Positions 33,139-45,399 are shown, numbered from the stretch's first letter. The stretch is 64,000 nucleotides of DNA from Zeugodacus cucurbitae (GCF_028554725.1 NC_071671.1:41486001-41550000), one strand, 5' to 3'. The notes: generated by a model not told the origin, from the letters alone. Program-made: numbers and translations.

Positions 33139-33700
33139 TGGAAAGATATACGATCCAAAAACGAGTCCGAATTATTAAAATTTACTACCAACAAGTAAGG
33201 AAGGGCTAAGTTCGGCCATTTGACGCCATTTTGACGCGTCTCGTCACCCTGATCATATATTGATATATATAACCCTATATCTAACTCGTTTAGTTTTAGG
33301 ACTTACAACCAACCGTTATGTGGACAAAACTATAATACTCTCGTAGCAACTTTGTTGTGAGAGTATAAAAATCAGTATCATTTGAATCCACAGGCACATT
33401 ACCAAATATTCCCTTACCAGTGAGACAAAGAAGTGCGGTTGAGAATATTGCTGCCGCTAGCGTATGAATTGAGGAAGACCCAAATTAGACTCTCACACGT
33501 CGTTCTCAAGCTACAATATCAAATTGACGCTGGAACTGAAGCCGCTTGACCACGAGAATCATCGTATGTTCGTGAATTGGACTGAGCAACAACTTGAAAA
33601 TTATCCGGATTTTCATCGAATAATCATCTTCAGCGAACCGTTTTTGTTTGTAGCGCTTTTATTGAAAAACCTTTTACAATCAAAACCCTTTTACAAGTTC
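33139..33700 (+). pseudogene. Broken mariner transposase (related to the 52224 copy)
   Basis: MERYTIQKRVRIIKIYYQQ at 33139 is a mariner N-terminus, followed by an inserted Helentron-like fragment. It resumes as LPVRQRSAVENIAAASV (33410-33465) and, in another frame, ELKPLDHENHRMFVNWTEQQ then LENYPDFHRIIIFSEP (33533-33640). This corresponds to the QELKP...FSDEAHF region of the intact mariner. The first catalytic motif has lost the Asp (FSEP) and the rest is missing. Confidence 0.78.
33192..33369 (-). mobile_element. 178-bp minimal Helentron-like copy in the mariner remnant
   Basis: It has the extreme 3' sequence CAAGTAAGGAAGGGCTAAGT, half of the terminal hairpin (TTCGG), and then jumps to the 5' end: CTAACTCGTTTAGTTTTAGG, CAACCGTTATGTGGACAAAA and the GCAACTTTGTTGTGAGAGTA palindrome. 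About 85 percent of the element and the 3' subterminal repeat are deleted. Confidence 0.8.
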
Positions 33701-33975
33701 TCACAGCCCGATGCTTTCGCAACATTTGCTGCATTTTCTGACCCGTCACTGCCGCTAACACGGACTTATCTTCACGTACAAACCAAACACTTCTGTGGCG
33801 AAAATTTTCAAAGGAAAATGGGAACGACGCGAGCATGTTCTGAAACGAAACCCATATACAGTCACCCGGAACGCTATCGACTGGAATCTAAAACACAGCC
33901 GAAGAAAAGGCCGACCCGTTCTAATCTGAAGGAGAAATTTGGGCATTAAAATACGAGTATCTTACGTCCAATATA

Positions 33976-34800
33976 CAGTGGAACTTTTCTAACTCAAATC
34001 ACCATAGTCCACAAAAAAACATCGAGTTAGAGAGACTTCTAGTTATAAAATTTTCATTAAAACATGAAAATTCTCAAAAAGCTGAAAAATATATATTTAT
34101 ACACAGTTTTATTTATTTACATCGCATAGCTTTATGTTAATACAGTAGTTTACAGTAGTTTTCCGAAATAACGAACACATTAATTGTCAGGCCTGTTCGT
34201 TATATCGAATTTTTCGTTAATTCGAGTACTCACTTACAGGTATGTTTTTCAATAAAAATTAGTTAAATATCCGTAAATTGCTGTTAAATAAATTGTTTTA
34301 TTAATTATTTTTTAAAAAATGAAAAACCATAACAAAACAATTCATATCCAATAAATTCTTCCAAAATGGACCAATTCTGACTCTTATACTTCTATTTGGT
34401 GCTGATCAATAATTTTAAGAATTTTTACAAAATTCAACATTTTTTCAATTTGCACATTTTTTTTAATTTTTTCAAGTTTCATTTTTAATTCTGGTTCGAA
34501 GTTATTTGATTTTTTCCTCTTTCTTCATATAAGACGTTAAACCGAGTACTTACAAATCCCCGATGTTCGTTATTTAAGGTACTCAATGTAACAAATTTGC
34601 TTGTTCGTTATAAGCGGTTTTCGTTAAAACGAATATTCGTTATTTCGGAAAACTACTGTACGTTAAAACATGTATTCTAAATTTTGTTGGTTGCAGTTTG
34701 TTACATGATTTATGCAATCCAAAAGTGTAATATTATGTTTTTTTTTTCGCCTCCGTACGATATGAAGGGACTCTTTTAAAATTCTGCTTCAATAGTACAT
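33976..34800. repeat. MITE (CAGTGGAACTT family) interrupted by a second MITE
   Basis: The left end CAGTGGAACTTTTCTAACTC follows TA at 33974. The body stops at 34142, resumes after the nested element with CGTTAAAACATGTATTCTAA, and is cut at 34800 where a Helentron-like copy begins. Its right terminus is missing. Confidence 0.82.
34153..34658. repeat. 506-bp MITE (CAGTAGTTTTCCGAAATAACG ends) nested in another MITE
   Basis: CAGTAGTTTTCCGAAATAAC (34153) mirrors GTTATTTCGGAAAACTACTG (34639-34658). TA lies on both sides, and an extra CAGTAGTTTA copy precedes the left end. The second copy of this family (46418-48126) is in opposite orientation. TIR and TA target indicate Tc1/pogo type. Confidence 0.88.
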
Positions 34801-35823
34801 TTTTATACTCTCGCAACAAAGTTACTAGCATCAAAGTTACTAGCAGCAAAGATAGTATTATAGTTTTGTCCACATAACGGTTGGCTGTAAGTCCTAAAAC
34901 TAAACGAGTTAGATATAGGGTTATATATATCAAAATGATAAGGGTGACGAGAAAGGTTCAAATCCGTCTGTCCGTCCGTGCAAGCTGTAACTTGTGTAAA
35001 AATTGAGATATCTTTATGAAACTTGGAAAACGTATTTCTTGGCACCATAAGAAGGTTAAGTTCGAAAATGGGCGTAATCGGAACACTGCCACGCCCACAA
35101 AATGGCGAAAACCGAAAACACTTAAAGTGCCATAACTAAGCTATAAATAAAGCTATGGAAGTAAAATTTGGTATGAAGGATCGCACTACGAAGGGGCATA
35201 TGTGGATGTAATTTTTTTGGGAAATGGGCGTGGCCCCGCTCCCTACTAAGCTTTTTGTACATATCTCGCAAACTAATAAAGGTATATCAAGGAAACTTTC
35301 TAGAGTCGTTTCTTTTAGATACCACCTTATACAGTCCAAAAATGGAGGAAATCGGATTGTAACCACGCTCACCTCCCATACAAAGGTTAGGTTGAAAACT
35401 ACTAAAAGTGGGTTAACTCTCTAACCAAAAACGTCAGAAACACTAAATTTCACATAAGAAATGGCAGATGGAAGCTGCACTAAGATTTTTTTACAACATG
35501 GCATCGTCTACTTATAGGTCAAAAACCATATCTCAGGAACTACTCGACCGATCTCAATGAAACTTGGTTTGTAATAGTTCCCTTACATACCAATAATATG
35601 TTGTGAAAATAGGCCAAATAGCTTCACAACCACGCCTACTTCCTATATACCAGAACTTTGAAGACGATCTGAATCGTTTACTTTACAATACATATATAAA
35701 GAAAGCACTAGTAAAGAAAAAGCACTAGTTGTCAAGGCCCCATATATGGAACATGAGGACCTCGGTGCTTCTAACCTAATATTAGGGTTTCCAACTTTCA
35801 ATAGACTTTATACAATATATATG
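34801..35823 (+). mobile_element. Helentron/DINE-1-like copy, 3'-truncated
   Basis: The 5' end is TTTTATACTCTCGCAACAAA, with a small duplication (GTTACTAGCATCAAAGTTAC) in the palindrome. Internal blocks are collinear to CAATAGACTTTATACAATAT at 35823, where piggyBac sequence takes over. The 3' hairpin unit is missing. Confidence 0.83.
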
Positions 35824-35824
35824 A

Positions 35825-37300
35825 CAAGACCAGCAGCAATTTCTTCACGGAACTCGGGTAACTTTAACATCTTGTCAGATGGATTGTGCAGATAGATTGT
35901 TGTTGCAATTTTCTAAATGCAGACGTCGATACAAAATATATGAATTTGTCGCAGCCATATCTACGAAATTGTAAAAAAGACGTGTTATCGGATTTCGAGT
36001 CTTTGCGTGGATATGATAACGACCCATAAGTCCATCCATTAAGTCTACTCTTCCCATATGGCTATCATATTCCTGTATAATTTGGAGGCAATATACTTCT
36101 ATTTGCTGCTTTTGTTTTAGATCGTAGCGTGCAACTTTGGCCGATTGCTGGTTTTCATTTTCTCTTTGCTGGCTGGATGCCAACGTAAGTTGATGCCAAT
36201 TGGACTGTCTTGTTGTCTTTCCACAAAACCGTGTTAATGTCGACACCATATCCTCTTTCTTCGTTCTTTACATCCTTATCCAAGGGAAGCTTGCATTTTG
36301 GTATTCGGTTTGCTCGTATCGTGCCCAACTGTAGATGCCCCTTGCGCGTAAATATACCAACAAAGGTAAAGGTAGAAATTGTCGAAGTAGAGAATGTGAT
36401 GAGCAAAATCAGGTATTGTTTGTGATAGTCGTACAACTACATTTGCAGTTCTTCCAAGATCCGGCTGACCTGGTAAAATGATTTTATCGCCAGCGCCGTT
36501 AAGACTTCGAAGCGATACGCAAATCCAGTGGAGTCACAGAAAACGAACAATTTTATTCCCCACTTGTGTGGCTTATTTGGCATATATTGCCGAAGATGAT
36601 GTTTTAATTTTGTGCTACACATTTGCTCATCGACGTAAAGACGAGCAGGTTTTGGAACAGAATCGAACCGTTTGTTGAGTTCACCTGACAATTTTCGGAT
36701 ACGAAACAACGGATCATATCCCGGTTTACCTTTTTCAATCCTCTCGCTTTCATCTCTAAAAGACAAATATCTTATCATCGCCAAAAACTGTTTTACAGTC
36801 ATTGATTCTTGAATTGGAGTGAAAGCATTTTTACCCCAATAGCTCTCCAAATTCGGATAACGGTAAACGGACATATAAATGAGTACGCCAATGTATTTAA
36901 AAATTCCTTTAGCGTTGATCTTAAACTGGCTGTTGCCGTTTTCAAAATAAGCTGCTCGATTTGTTTCTTCCACAATCAATAGAACTACTTAGTTCTTTTG
37001 TAAAAAAATAGCAGAACATTTTCATTGGTGTGTCAAGCTTTTTTATTCGCGGTGGTAAGCATGAGTTGCTGCGGAAAGCCACTTCATTCACATGTAAAAC
37101 CACCTGAAGAGGGAATGACTAAGGGACCAGTAGCTTCCAAGGTTGGTAATGGAGATCGCGGTCTTTTTTCGTCCAATTCATCGTCACTGTTAAACCCACT
37201 ATCATTCTCGTCTATTTCAACTGATTCCATTAACTAGAGCAACTCTTCATCACTAAGTTTACTTAAATTAAATTTCTGCCATTTCTGTGCTCCATGTCTT
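35825..37300 (-). pseudogene. Decayed piggyBac-type transposase
   Basis: Reading leftward, an acidic N-terminus (about 37260-37100: VEIDENDSGFNSDDELDE) is followed by the DDE_Tnp_1_7 domain: IGVLIYMSVYRYPNLESYWG, RYLSFRDES, RLYVDEQMCSTK with an Asp in the expected block, and MPNKPHKWGIKLFVFCDSTG. A stop and frameshifts separate this from IFTRKGHLQLGTIRANR, DSHMGRVDLMDGLMGRYHIH and the terminal SDKMLKLPEFREEIAAGLV. It ends abruptly at the junction with the Helentron-like copy. The C-terminal cysteine-rich domain is absent. No TTAA-flanked termini were found. Confidence 0.85.
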
Positions 37301-37664
37301 AAAAAAATAAAAATACTAGCAATCAAAGAAATATCCAAACGTAAACAGGCAAGGCCGCCCTGAGGCGGTCTTCGTGTTTGTGTTTTTAAAACTTGAACTA
37401 CTTTTTATATTTATAAGAAAGTATATTAACTTAAAATTAATTAACTTACTTAATCAAAAAAAATCTTCTGTATGAATATTTCGATAAAACACTTTTTATT
37501 TTAATTTTGAAAATTTTAAAATCGGAGCTGTATTTAATTGACCAGTAACACTGAATTTCTGCATTCAACTGACGATAACAACAAAACGAAACGTCACAAT
37601 ACATTTGTTGATTCTAAGAAAATATGAGCTGATGTATTATCTAACGATTCTTATAACAGTTGAT

Positions 37665-38324
37665 TTGAAATCCGGATGTCTGTCCGTCTGTGCACGCTGT
37701 AACTTGAGTAAAACTTAAGATGTCCTAACGAAACTTGGCACAAATATTCCTTGGGACCGTGAGAGGATTGCTTTTAAAATGGGCGAAATCGGACCATTGC
37801 CACGCCCACCAAATGGCGAAAACCAAAATCACATAAAGTGTCATAAAATTGTCGAAAACGGACTATAACTTTTCAAGGCCCAGATATCGAACATGTTGAA
37901 CTCATAACTCATAATTTAATGTAATTCAGAGGAAATTATTTTCTTCTAATAGTGTCTCTCTTTTCTAAAAATTATTAAAATCGGGCCATAACATCTCCTA
38001 GCTACTATATACCTAATCACAGGTTTTTCAAAAACACGGGGCTTTATTCCGCATATATGTATTGGTTAATATGTGAGATATTTTAGCTAAATTAAGTGAG
38101 CGGATAGTTTTGGATATAGTGTACCTTGCTGGTGAAAATGAATGAAATCGGTTCAGCAATTACCTCAGACCTCATATCTACATATATACAACGATTTTCG
38201 TTATTCTATTAAACTTTATGCCGAATTTTTAGGTAAATTTGTGTGTTATCTTAATAAAATATCTTCAATAAAATGCAAGAGTATAAAATGTTCGGTTGAA
38301 CCCGAACTCAGCTTTCCTTACTTG
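37665..38324 (+). mobile_element. Helentron/DINE-1-like copy, 5'-truncated
   Basis: It begins within GAAATCCGGATGTCTGTCCG and keeps CGGACCATTGCCACGCCCAC. After an internal deletion it ends in TGCAAGAGTATAAAATGTTC, a hairpin GTTCGGTTGAACCCGAAC and CTTTCCTTACTTG|TTTT. The 5' palindrome is missing. Confidence 0.82.
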
Positions 38325-38325
38325 T

Positions 38326-38829
38326 TTTAATTTCCATTAAATTTATTTAGGAATTCACCTCGTTCGATGGGTCATTACATAGACAGCGTGATTTCGCATA
38401 TGAAATATTTTGCGCACTTCACAAAGGATTAACATTCACTTCACAGCACGAAATCCTCTACGGCGTTTTTGCAAAAACTGTTTGACTTTGGCAGAGTTGA
38501 AATTCCAAAGGGATAAAGGCGTAGAATTTTAAATATTTTTTTTGTGAAATTATTAAAATATCTAATAATATTAATGCGCAATATAGGAAAGAAAATTGAG
38601 CTGCTTAGAGGTGCTTACAACTCCCCTACATGCTCCAAGCCCTTTCTTGTTCTAATACATAGCATAGAGTCTATGGCAGAAAACTTTGTCGCATTTTAGT
38701 AGCAAACTTTTCCTATTTTTTTTGTAATCAATCACAACATCTTGTACATAGGGTTTTTGGCTCTTTTTGCGGTTGTTTGCACACCATAATTTCATTGAGG
38801 CTTCTTTTCATATATCAACAGTTTCAGAA
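38326..38829. other. Stretch without recognised features
   Basis: AT-rich with no recognised motif. Confidence 0.4.
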
Positions 38830-40063
38830 GAAGGAGGCCTCTCATTCCTCCTTCTAGCTTTTTGGTGTCAACTGGAAATACCAAGTGAGACCAGGATGCT
38901 TTCCAACTGGTCTTTCCAACGAAGTGGAGGTTTTCCTCATCCTCTACTTCCACCAGCGGGTACTGCATCGAATATTTTCAAAGCTGGAGATTTCGTCCAT
39001 TCGAACAACATGACCTAACTAGCATAGCTGCTGTTTTTATTCGCTGAACTATGTCTATGTCGTCGTATAGCTGGTACAGCTCGTCGTTCCATCCTCTGCC
39101 ATATTCTCCGTTCCCAGTGTTCAAAGGACCATAAATCTTTCGGAAAACACCTCACCGGATGTCGTCATTGTCCATACTTCTGAAGCATACATAAGGACGG
39201 GAATAATGAGCGACTTATAGAGTTTGATTTTGGTTCGTCGAGAGAGGACTTAACTTTTCAATTGTCTACTCAGTCCAAAGTAGCACCTGTTGCTTTGAAT
39301 TTCGAGGCGGACATTGTTGGTGTTGTTGATGCTGGTTCCCAGGTAGACGAAATTATCCACAACTTTAAAGTTATGACTGTCAACAGTGAGGTGGTTGCCA
39401 AGACGCGAATACGCTGACTTTTTTTCACCTCCAGACCCATTCGCCTCGCTTCCTTATCTAATCTGGTAAAAGCAGATCTAACGGCGCGGCTTTTGCTTAT
39501 AGTACTTTCTCTATTTAGCTCTACAGCTCGTATTATTTTTTCTAGCAACAGGTTAAAGAAGTCTCACGATAGAGAGTCACCCTGTCTGAAACCTCGTTTG
39601 GTATCGTTGCTCAACATTAACTTACTTAGCCGTATTAGTTTTGCGGGGATACCAAATTCAGGCATCGCGGCATAAGAGTAGCTCCTTTTCGTCCTGTCTT
39701 TAAAATCGACAAAGTGATGGTGTGTGTCGATCCTCTATCCACGGGTCTTTTCCAAGATTTCGCCCATGGTGAATATCTGGTCAGTTGTGGATTTTCCAGG
39801 TCTAAAGCTACACTGATAGGCCCTATCAGTTTGTTGACGGTGGGCTTTAGTTTATCACACAATACGATCGACAAGACATTATATGCGATGCTTAGGAGAC
39901 GTTCGTCCTCTTCTGGTGTTGTACTTTCACTGCCATTCAGCAGGTAGGAGAAGTGTTCCCTCCATAAACCCAGTTTACCTTGGACATCATTTACCAGATT
40001 ACCTCTTCGATCCATACATGTAAATTCTGTAAATCGCTTCGCGCGGGAAGCAATGTTGTAGAC
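38830..40063 (-). pseudogene. RTE-type retrotransposon, reverse transcriptase part, truncated
   Basis: In reverse complement this aligns with the 4941-7558 element from its linker (RAKRFTEFTCMDRRGNLVND, GLWREHFSYLLNGSESTTPE) through the RT to the C-terminal GGSGRGR-like and RWKDQ region. Frames are broken at several places. The 3' end and GAA tail are lost at about 38840. On the right the sequence stops at VYNIAS (40063) and its upstream continuation resumes at 40797. Confidence 0.82.
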
Positions 40064-40796
40064 CTACATATATATTCTACAATATTAAATAACATATTAA
40101 TATCTACAATTAGTATAAATATTATAGTTATGTCATAATAAGTAATTTTCATTTAAAAATATATATTTAAATACCACCGCTAAAAATTACGTTTATTGAT
40201 TGATTTCGCACATGCTGCCACTATGGATATTTTGTGGAAATGAAAAATGATCAGAACTAATATTCAGTTCTTTTCAGAACTAAATCCATCTAATATTTAA
40301 CTATCCGAACAGCGTAGCGACTCGAGTATGTCTTATGATTTTTCAATTACATTTTTATAGCAATTAAGCAAATAATTTATAACTTTGTACCAAAGCAGTT
40401 TAATCTAGATCTCAGCTTTCTGGAAATAGTTCCCAGGGGAGGGTATCAAAAAGGACTTGGTGGTGGAGAATCTTAATCTGAAAGTGAAAATCGTCTTGCA
40501 AGTCATTCTCTTCGCATCGCCATCGTGAGTACGCACTTGAGAGTCGAGTACGGAGCGTGTGCAGCGGCTTCAAGAACAAAATATTAGAAATATGCAAGCT
40601 CGCACTAGGGAGTCGGAACTCTGAGCATTGCCAACACCGTCATAATCAGAGAGAAAGACAACGGACATCAAAGACTAGAGGTCGTAATCAAGTTTTAGCT
40701 CATTACAAAAAATATAATTTCATCTTTGAATTTTCCTCATTTTACTTTTTGTAAATGACATCACGCAAGAAACGGGAAAGTACATACATACATATG
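40064..40796. other. Unassigned sequence splitting the RTE copy
   Basis: The RTE copy is interrupted here by about 730 bp without recognised termini or coding similarity. It may be a decayed insertion. The frame at 40557-40754 is not recognisable. Confidence 0.45.
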
Positions 40797-40880
40797 TATG
40801 GGACCATTATCTATGTCGTCCAGTTTTTCAAGCTTATCATACTCATTCATTTCGGCCTCTTTCTTTTTACGTCTGCAAAT
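40797..40880 (-). pseudogene. RTE fragment, upstream continuation of the 38830-40063 copy
   Basis: In reverse complement it reads ICRRKKKEAEMNEYDKLEKL, equal to ICRQKKKEAEMRE of the 4941 element. This lies immediately upstream of the part present at 40063. Confidence 0.72.
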
Positions 40881-42354
40881 TCATATTTCAAAATAAATAT
40901 GTGAAAAAATCGGTTAGAATCTTTTATAAGCCCTCAGATAATGAATTAATGGTTTTTCGTCTCTCCGCTTGACTTTAAAATTATTTCAATATTTATATGT
41001 ATGTATATCACAAATTTTATTACACATTTTTGGTGTAAATAGTGAAATATTGATTTATTGGTTTAAAGTACGCCTTCTAGAAAACAAACCACCTTTATTG
41101 CACTTTTACTTTACCTTTTACTATTACTATATTGCCCATCAAAACGACTCAATGTGACTTTTAAAAATATTAAATTCTTCGCCTTGACTCAAATCAAATC
41201 ATTTGAAAATGTTTTCTTTATGCACAACTTTGAAATTGCAAATGCTTCGAAACGATGAAACAATAAAATGGAAAGTGCAGGATACGATCACGCATTGTTA
41301 CCACAGCATGATTATTTTCACAAGCAGTAAACGAGTATACATACATATATGTACATATGTATTAGTAAATACGGATTGAAAACTCTTTGTACCGTACAAC
41401 ATAATCATAACAGTACGCACCATTATTGCGGAACTTTGCAAATGCACCGTAACAGATGACTTGAATGTTGGCAAGATGCATCCGCCTTTGTAAACAAAAA
41501 CTTGTACTTTTGTATCACAAATCGTTTGCTGAGGTGCGTCATCTAATTGCCAGTGCAGCGGCAGAGTGGCAGAGAGAGTAGAAAGTAACAATCCCTCTGG
41601 TTGCTTGTTATGGTCAGAAAGTCAATGCATTTGCTGGTAAATGTCTTAAAATAGGAAAATCATGTATGCTATAAGGCTTGCGCATGTATATATGTATGTG
41701 TTCGTGTGTTGATGTATGGTTGTTAAATTTGTGGGTAAGATAAAGCGATTTTTGCTAATAGTCAAACTACATGACTTCCAATGCAGCCTCAAGCTCACAT
41801 ACACACATACAAGGGCCCAACTGTTGCATTCTGATTGTGTACTAGATTCAAAGAAAAATTCTCGGCATCGCATAATGGAAAAATGCGCAGCAATTCGTAG
41901 AAAGTAAAAATGCCGATTTAAAGTAAAACATGTCATAATATGTTTGGAATATTGATTTATTTTCACACGGACAATTGGCGTTAAGCATATACGACATATG
42001 TACATACATATATACATATACAGATAGTAATAAACAATATCTCATTTAATTGAGATTTTGAAGTAATTTTGTTATGCTGAAAAATTACCAGCAGATAAAG
42101 AGCGAATAAAGAACTCAATGAAATTATTAGATGAGGATATTGAGTTAAAATATTAAATATTATCACATAAACTAGATAAATCAGTCAATATACTATATGC
42201 ACAAAACTATTTTTTATGTAAGATTAACTTTCTTATTGATGCAAAAATCACAAGCGCACGTCCAAATAGATTTTTAATTACGCCTAATTGAACTCAATTT
42301 ACTATATAATGTAGCAATTCACTAATCACCGAATTATTATTAATTAATTGACAA
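40881..42354. other. AT-rich stretch with ATGT/ATAC microsatellites
   Basis: Short TACATATGTACATA-type runs occur at 41338-41360, 41685-41700 and 41996-42020. Reading frames up to 123 codons on the minus strand are low complexity and not recognisable. Confidence 0.4.
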
Positions 42355-43005
42355 AATGTTAGGTTAGATTACTTTGGTAGGCTATAAAGCCACACATAGG
42401 CCAATTTTGGTGCTTTGCGTACCAGATGGAGTGCCGTCACGTAGTAATGAGGAGTAATCATCCTTTAGGATGCCTGCGATTGTTGCGAATTTTAAAAGGC
42501 TTTGCGGCTTCACCAACGAAATCTCTCCCAGATTAACTTAATGTGTAGCCCCCAAATGCTGAAGCCGTTGTCCTGATAATGCAGGACATTCCCAGAAGAG
42601 GTGCTCCATTGTTTCTCTGGTGCCTTGCTCTTGACATTTCCTGCAGTCTTCGCAATCTATTAGCCCCATCTTGTAGACCTGCGCCGCCACAAGACAGTGA
42701 CAGCGGCTTTGCATGCCGGTATTCTTCCAGCGCGCTTTGAACTTTTTTACCAAGTTTCAGTCTAGATCATCATATAGACAGTGTATAGGTTTATCTGCGT
42801 TTATCTACTATCTCATTATCCTCTAACAGCCACTGTTGTCCTACCACACAAGAAACTTTTGGCCGATATGCTGAAGGAGGATATTGCCTTTATTGTTGCC
42901 TGGCTGTCTACGTATATGTTGACTTTAGAGTATCCCGTTGGTGCGCTTAAGGATAGCTCAGCGGCTTTTCCAATTGCAAACACCTCCGCTTGAAATAGAC
43001 TATAC
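42355..43005 (-). pseudogene. 3' end of a non-LTR retrotransposon (RNase H and C-terminal region)
   Basis: In reverse complement the RNase H start (FQAEVFAIGKAAELSLSAPT then VNIYVDSQATI-like sequence, 42990-42870) is followed after a break by FKARWKNTGMQSRCHCLVAA (42750-42690) and CRKCQEQGTRETMEHLFWEC then PALSGQRLQHLG (42650-42550). It ends in AATCTAACCTAACAT. It is the same kind of LINE tail as at 720-1570. Frames are broken and the 5' part is missing. Confidence 0.75.
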
Positions 43006-43506
43006 TAAGCCAGTTTTCAATTGAAATTACATACTTGATTTATTAACAACAAAATTGCAATGTTTCGGTAATAAAATAACATAAATCAATGTGAAGCTAC
43101 TTCACTGATAATCAAAAAAAAACATTTTTTTAAACAATATGAATTGTTTATGCTAAATGGTGTACGTTTCAACATCAAACATAATGAGTGATTTCACATT
43201 TTAATTATCTCAGAGAATTGTCCTGTTTGAACATGCTTAACACCATATTAACTCGCAAATGCAGTATGCCATGTCATATAAGCAACTCTGTAAACCAGAA
43301 TGTGTGAAAACTTCCGAAACTACAATAGCCAATAGACCAATGTAGCAGATCTTGTTAATAACAATCTCTAGATATCTTGGCCTTTAATTATTGTGAAATG
43401 AAAGAGCATAAAAAGAGCAATGTACCCAATTTTAATTCTGCCTTACTGTTACTTAATTACATTCCTTTATCAGAATTCTTCTGCGTGCTGTTGCAAGTAA
43501 AATCCC
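43006..43506. other. Stretch without recognised features
   Basis: No motif recognised. Confidence 0.4.
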
Positions 43507-43697
43507 TTTCTTCTTCTTCTTAATTGACGTAGGCACCGCATACGCGGTTATAGCCGAGTCAACAACAGCGCGCCATTTATCCCTCCTTTTGGCTGTCTAG
43601 CGTCAATTGGAAATCCCAAGTGCAGCCAGGCCCTTGTCCACCTGGCCTTTTAAAATTCCAACTGAGGGGATGTCTTCCTCGGATACCACCAGCGGGT
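43507..43697 (-). mobile_element. 5'-truncated RTE copy (3' end with GAA tail)
   Basis: In reverse complement it starts CCCGCTGGTGGTATCCGAGG and ends CTATAACCGCGTATGCGGTG, CCTACGTC and (AAG)n. This is the last 190 bp of the 4941-7558 family, ending in the same kind of simple repeat. It is a typical dead-on-arrival insertion. Confidence 0.83.
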
Positions 43698-43889
43698 CTA
43701 TTATTACTTAACATTACATTGCGGAATATAAAGAAGGTAAAAGTGATAACATAACAACCATGAATTATTCACATAAGAAATGTTCTTTAATCCACGAATT
43801 CATTATTTAAAATGTCACAATTTATTTAAAGTTAAACAAATTATTAATACTAAAATGCAAGAGTATATTATGCGCATTATTATTATATA

Positions 43890-44671
43890 CAGTGGAACTT
43901 ATCTAACTCGAATCACCATAATCCACAGAAAATCTTCGTGTTAGAGAGACTTCGAGTTATAGAATTTTCATTGAAACAAAAAATTTTTCAAAAAGCTGTA
44001 AAATATAGATTTAATTAGAGTTTTATTTAATTACTTCGCATAAAGTTTTATGTTCATACGTTAAAACATATATTTTGTAAATTTGTTGGTTGCAGTTTGC
44101 TAGTATTGACGTCTGTATCCCATGCCTTTGTTATACGATTTATGCAATCCAAAATTGGGCACGATTCCGATTACATTGGCGGTCGGGGTTTGACAACTCC
44201 AAAGTGATTTTAAAAATAAGTAATTTTTGTTTAAAAAACTTTAAATAAATGTAAAATTTGAATTTTATTGAATATTAGTAATGTAAATTTGAAGTGAAAA
44301 AAGTGCGTAAAATGTGTTAAAGTGTGAGAAATTGCTTGTTGAAAATTTTCATTTTTTGATCTTTAAAGCGAAATATTTCGAAAACTAGGCGTCTTAGGTA
44401 CCTATAACCTTATATTTTTGAATCGCCATAGTAATCGGAATTGTGCCCAAATTTGTAACATCATATTTTTTGTTCGCCTTCGTACGATATAGAGGGACTC
44501 TTTTAAAATTCTGCCTCCATAGTAAAATTTAAAATTTTGTATTATACCCTGGACGAAAATTTCGATTTATGGAAGTAAATTTGTATGAACTTTGACTTCT
44601 ACTGCCACTTCAAGAGTTTGAGTTATGGAGAACTTCGAGTTATAGAAGTTCGAGTTATGGAAGTTCTACTG
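43890..44671. repeat. MITE (CAGTGGAACTT family) with a nested MITE
   Basis: The left end CAGTGGAACTTATCTAACTC and right end ATGGAAGTTCTACTG are TA-flanked. Host body and 24067 copy match on both sides of the nested 296-bp element. Extra GTTCGAGTTATGG motifs lie near the right end. Confidence 0.85.
44155..44450. repeat. 296-bp MITE with TTGGGCAC... termini
   Basis: TTGGGCACGATTCCGATTAC (44155) and GTAATCGGAATTGTGCCCAA (44431-44450) are inverted repeats with one mismatch. The insertion point in the host MITE is CCAAAAT/TTGTAAC; a 3-bp AAT duplication is possible but ambiguous. The TIR differs from all TA-flanked families here, so this is a different superfamily. Confidence 0.82.
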
Positions 44672-45399
44672 TATTTGGAATTCATATATTAACGCCTTTA
44701 GTTAAGAAACAACTATTTTTAGCATAAATTTCTACTTAAATGTTGTGGCTTAAACTTCTAAGCATAATAAATAGTCTGAAGTACATACATACATATGTGC
44801 ATAAGCTTATAGGAAAGTAAAATATGTATAAAGGAAATCTACCAAACAAAAGCACAATACCTACTCTCCATACCTCTTACTGGTGGAGCAAAATTCTCTG
44901 AATTTAATTTTGTAAATCTTTGCAATTCTCGCGTGCATTCTTCTATATACATACTATATGTATATAGTACATATATTTATACGAGTATATAATTATAAAA
45001 GCCACAGCGAAGGCGGTTTCCGTAACCATATCGCGATAGCCAATTACAAAGAACTCGCAGTTGTGGTGTGTAGTAATAATCAATTGTTGTCAATGACGAC
45101 GGTTGTAATTCTGCCAAATTCGCCAGGCTTATTTCATAAAATTCCGTGTCTTTATATGCGACTTTACTCTGCATAACCCTATAGTCAAATCAACGAATTA
45201 TTGACTAATTACGAACTGGTATAAACTAACTTCTTTTCTCATACAAAAGCTGGTGCGCTCGAATGGCAGATGAGAACTTCTTTTCAAATTGACCAGATAT
45301 AAATATGTATGTAAGTCTTATATAGATGTTCATAAAGTACGAAACAATTTTGAACTATACTCATTGCTTACTTTGTCTATAGTAGCCGCTAAAGTTTGA
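44672..45399. other. AT-rich stretch without recognised features
   Basis: Frames of 65-72 codons at 44958-45176 on both strands are not recognisable. Confidence 0.4.

Noticed and set aside
33770..33960. Possible LINE C-terminus (AIDWNLKHSRRKGRP)
   Set aside because: The similarity to the DWNPxGxRxRGRP end of some LINE proteins is short and the surrounding frames are broken; not enough for a feature.
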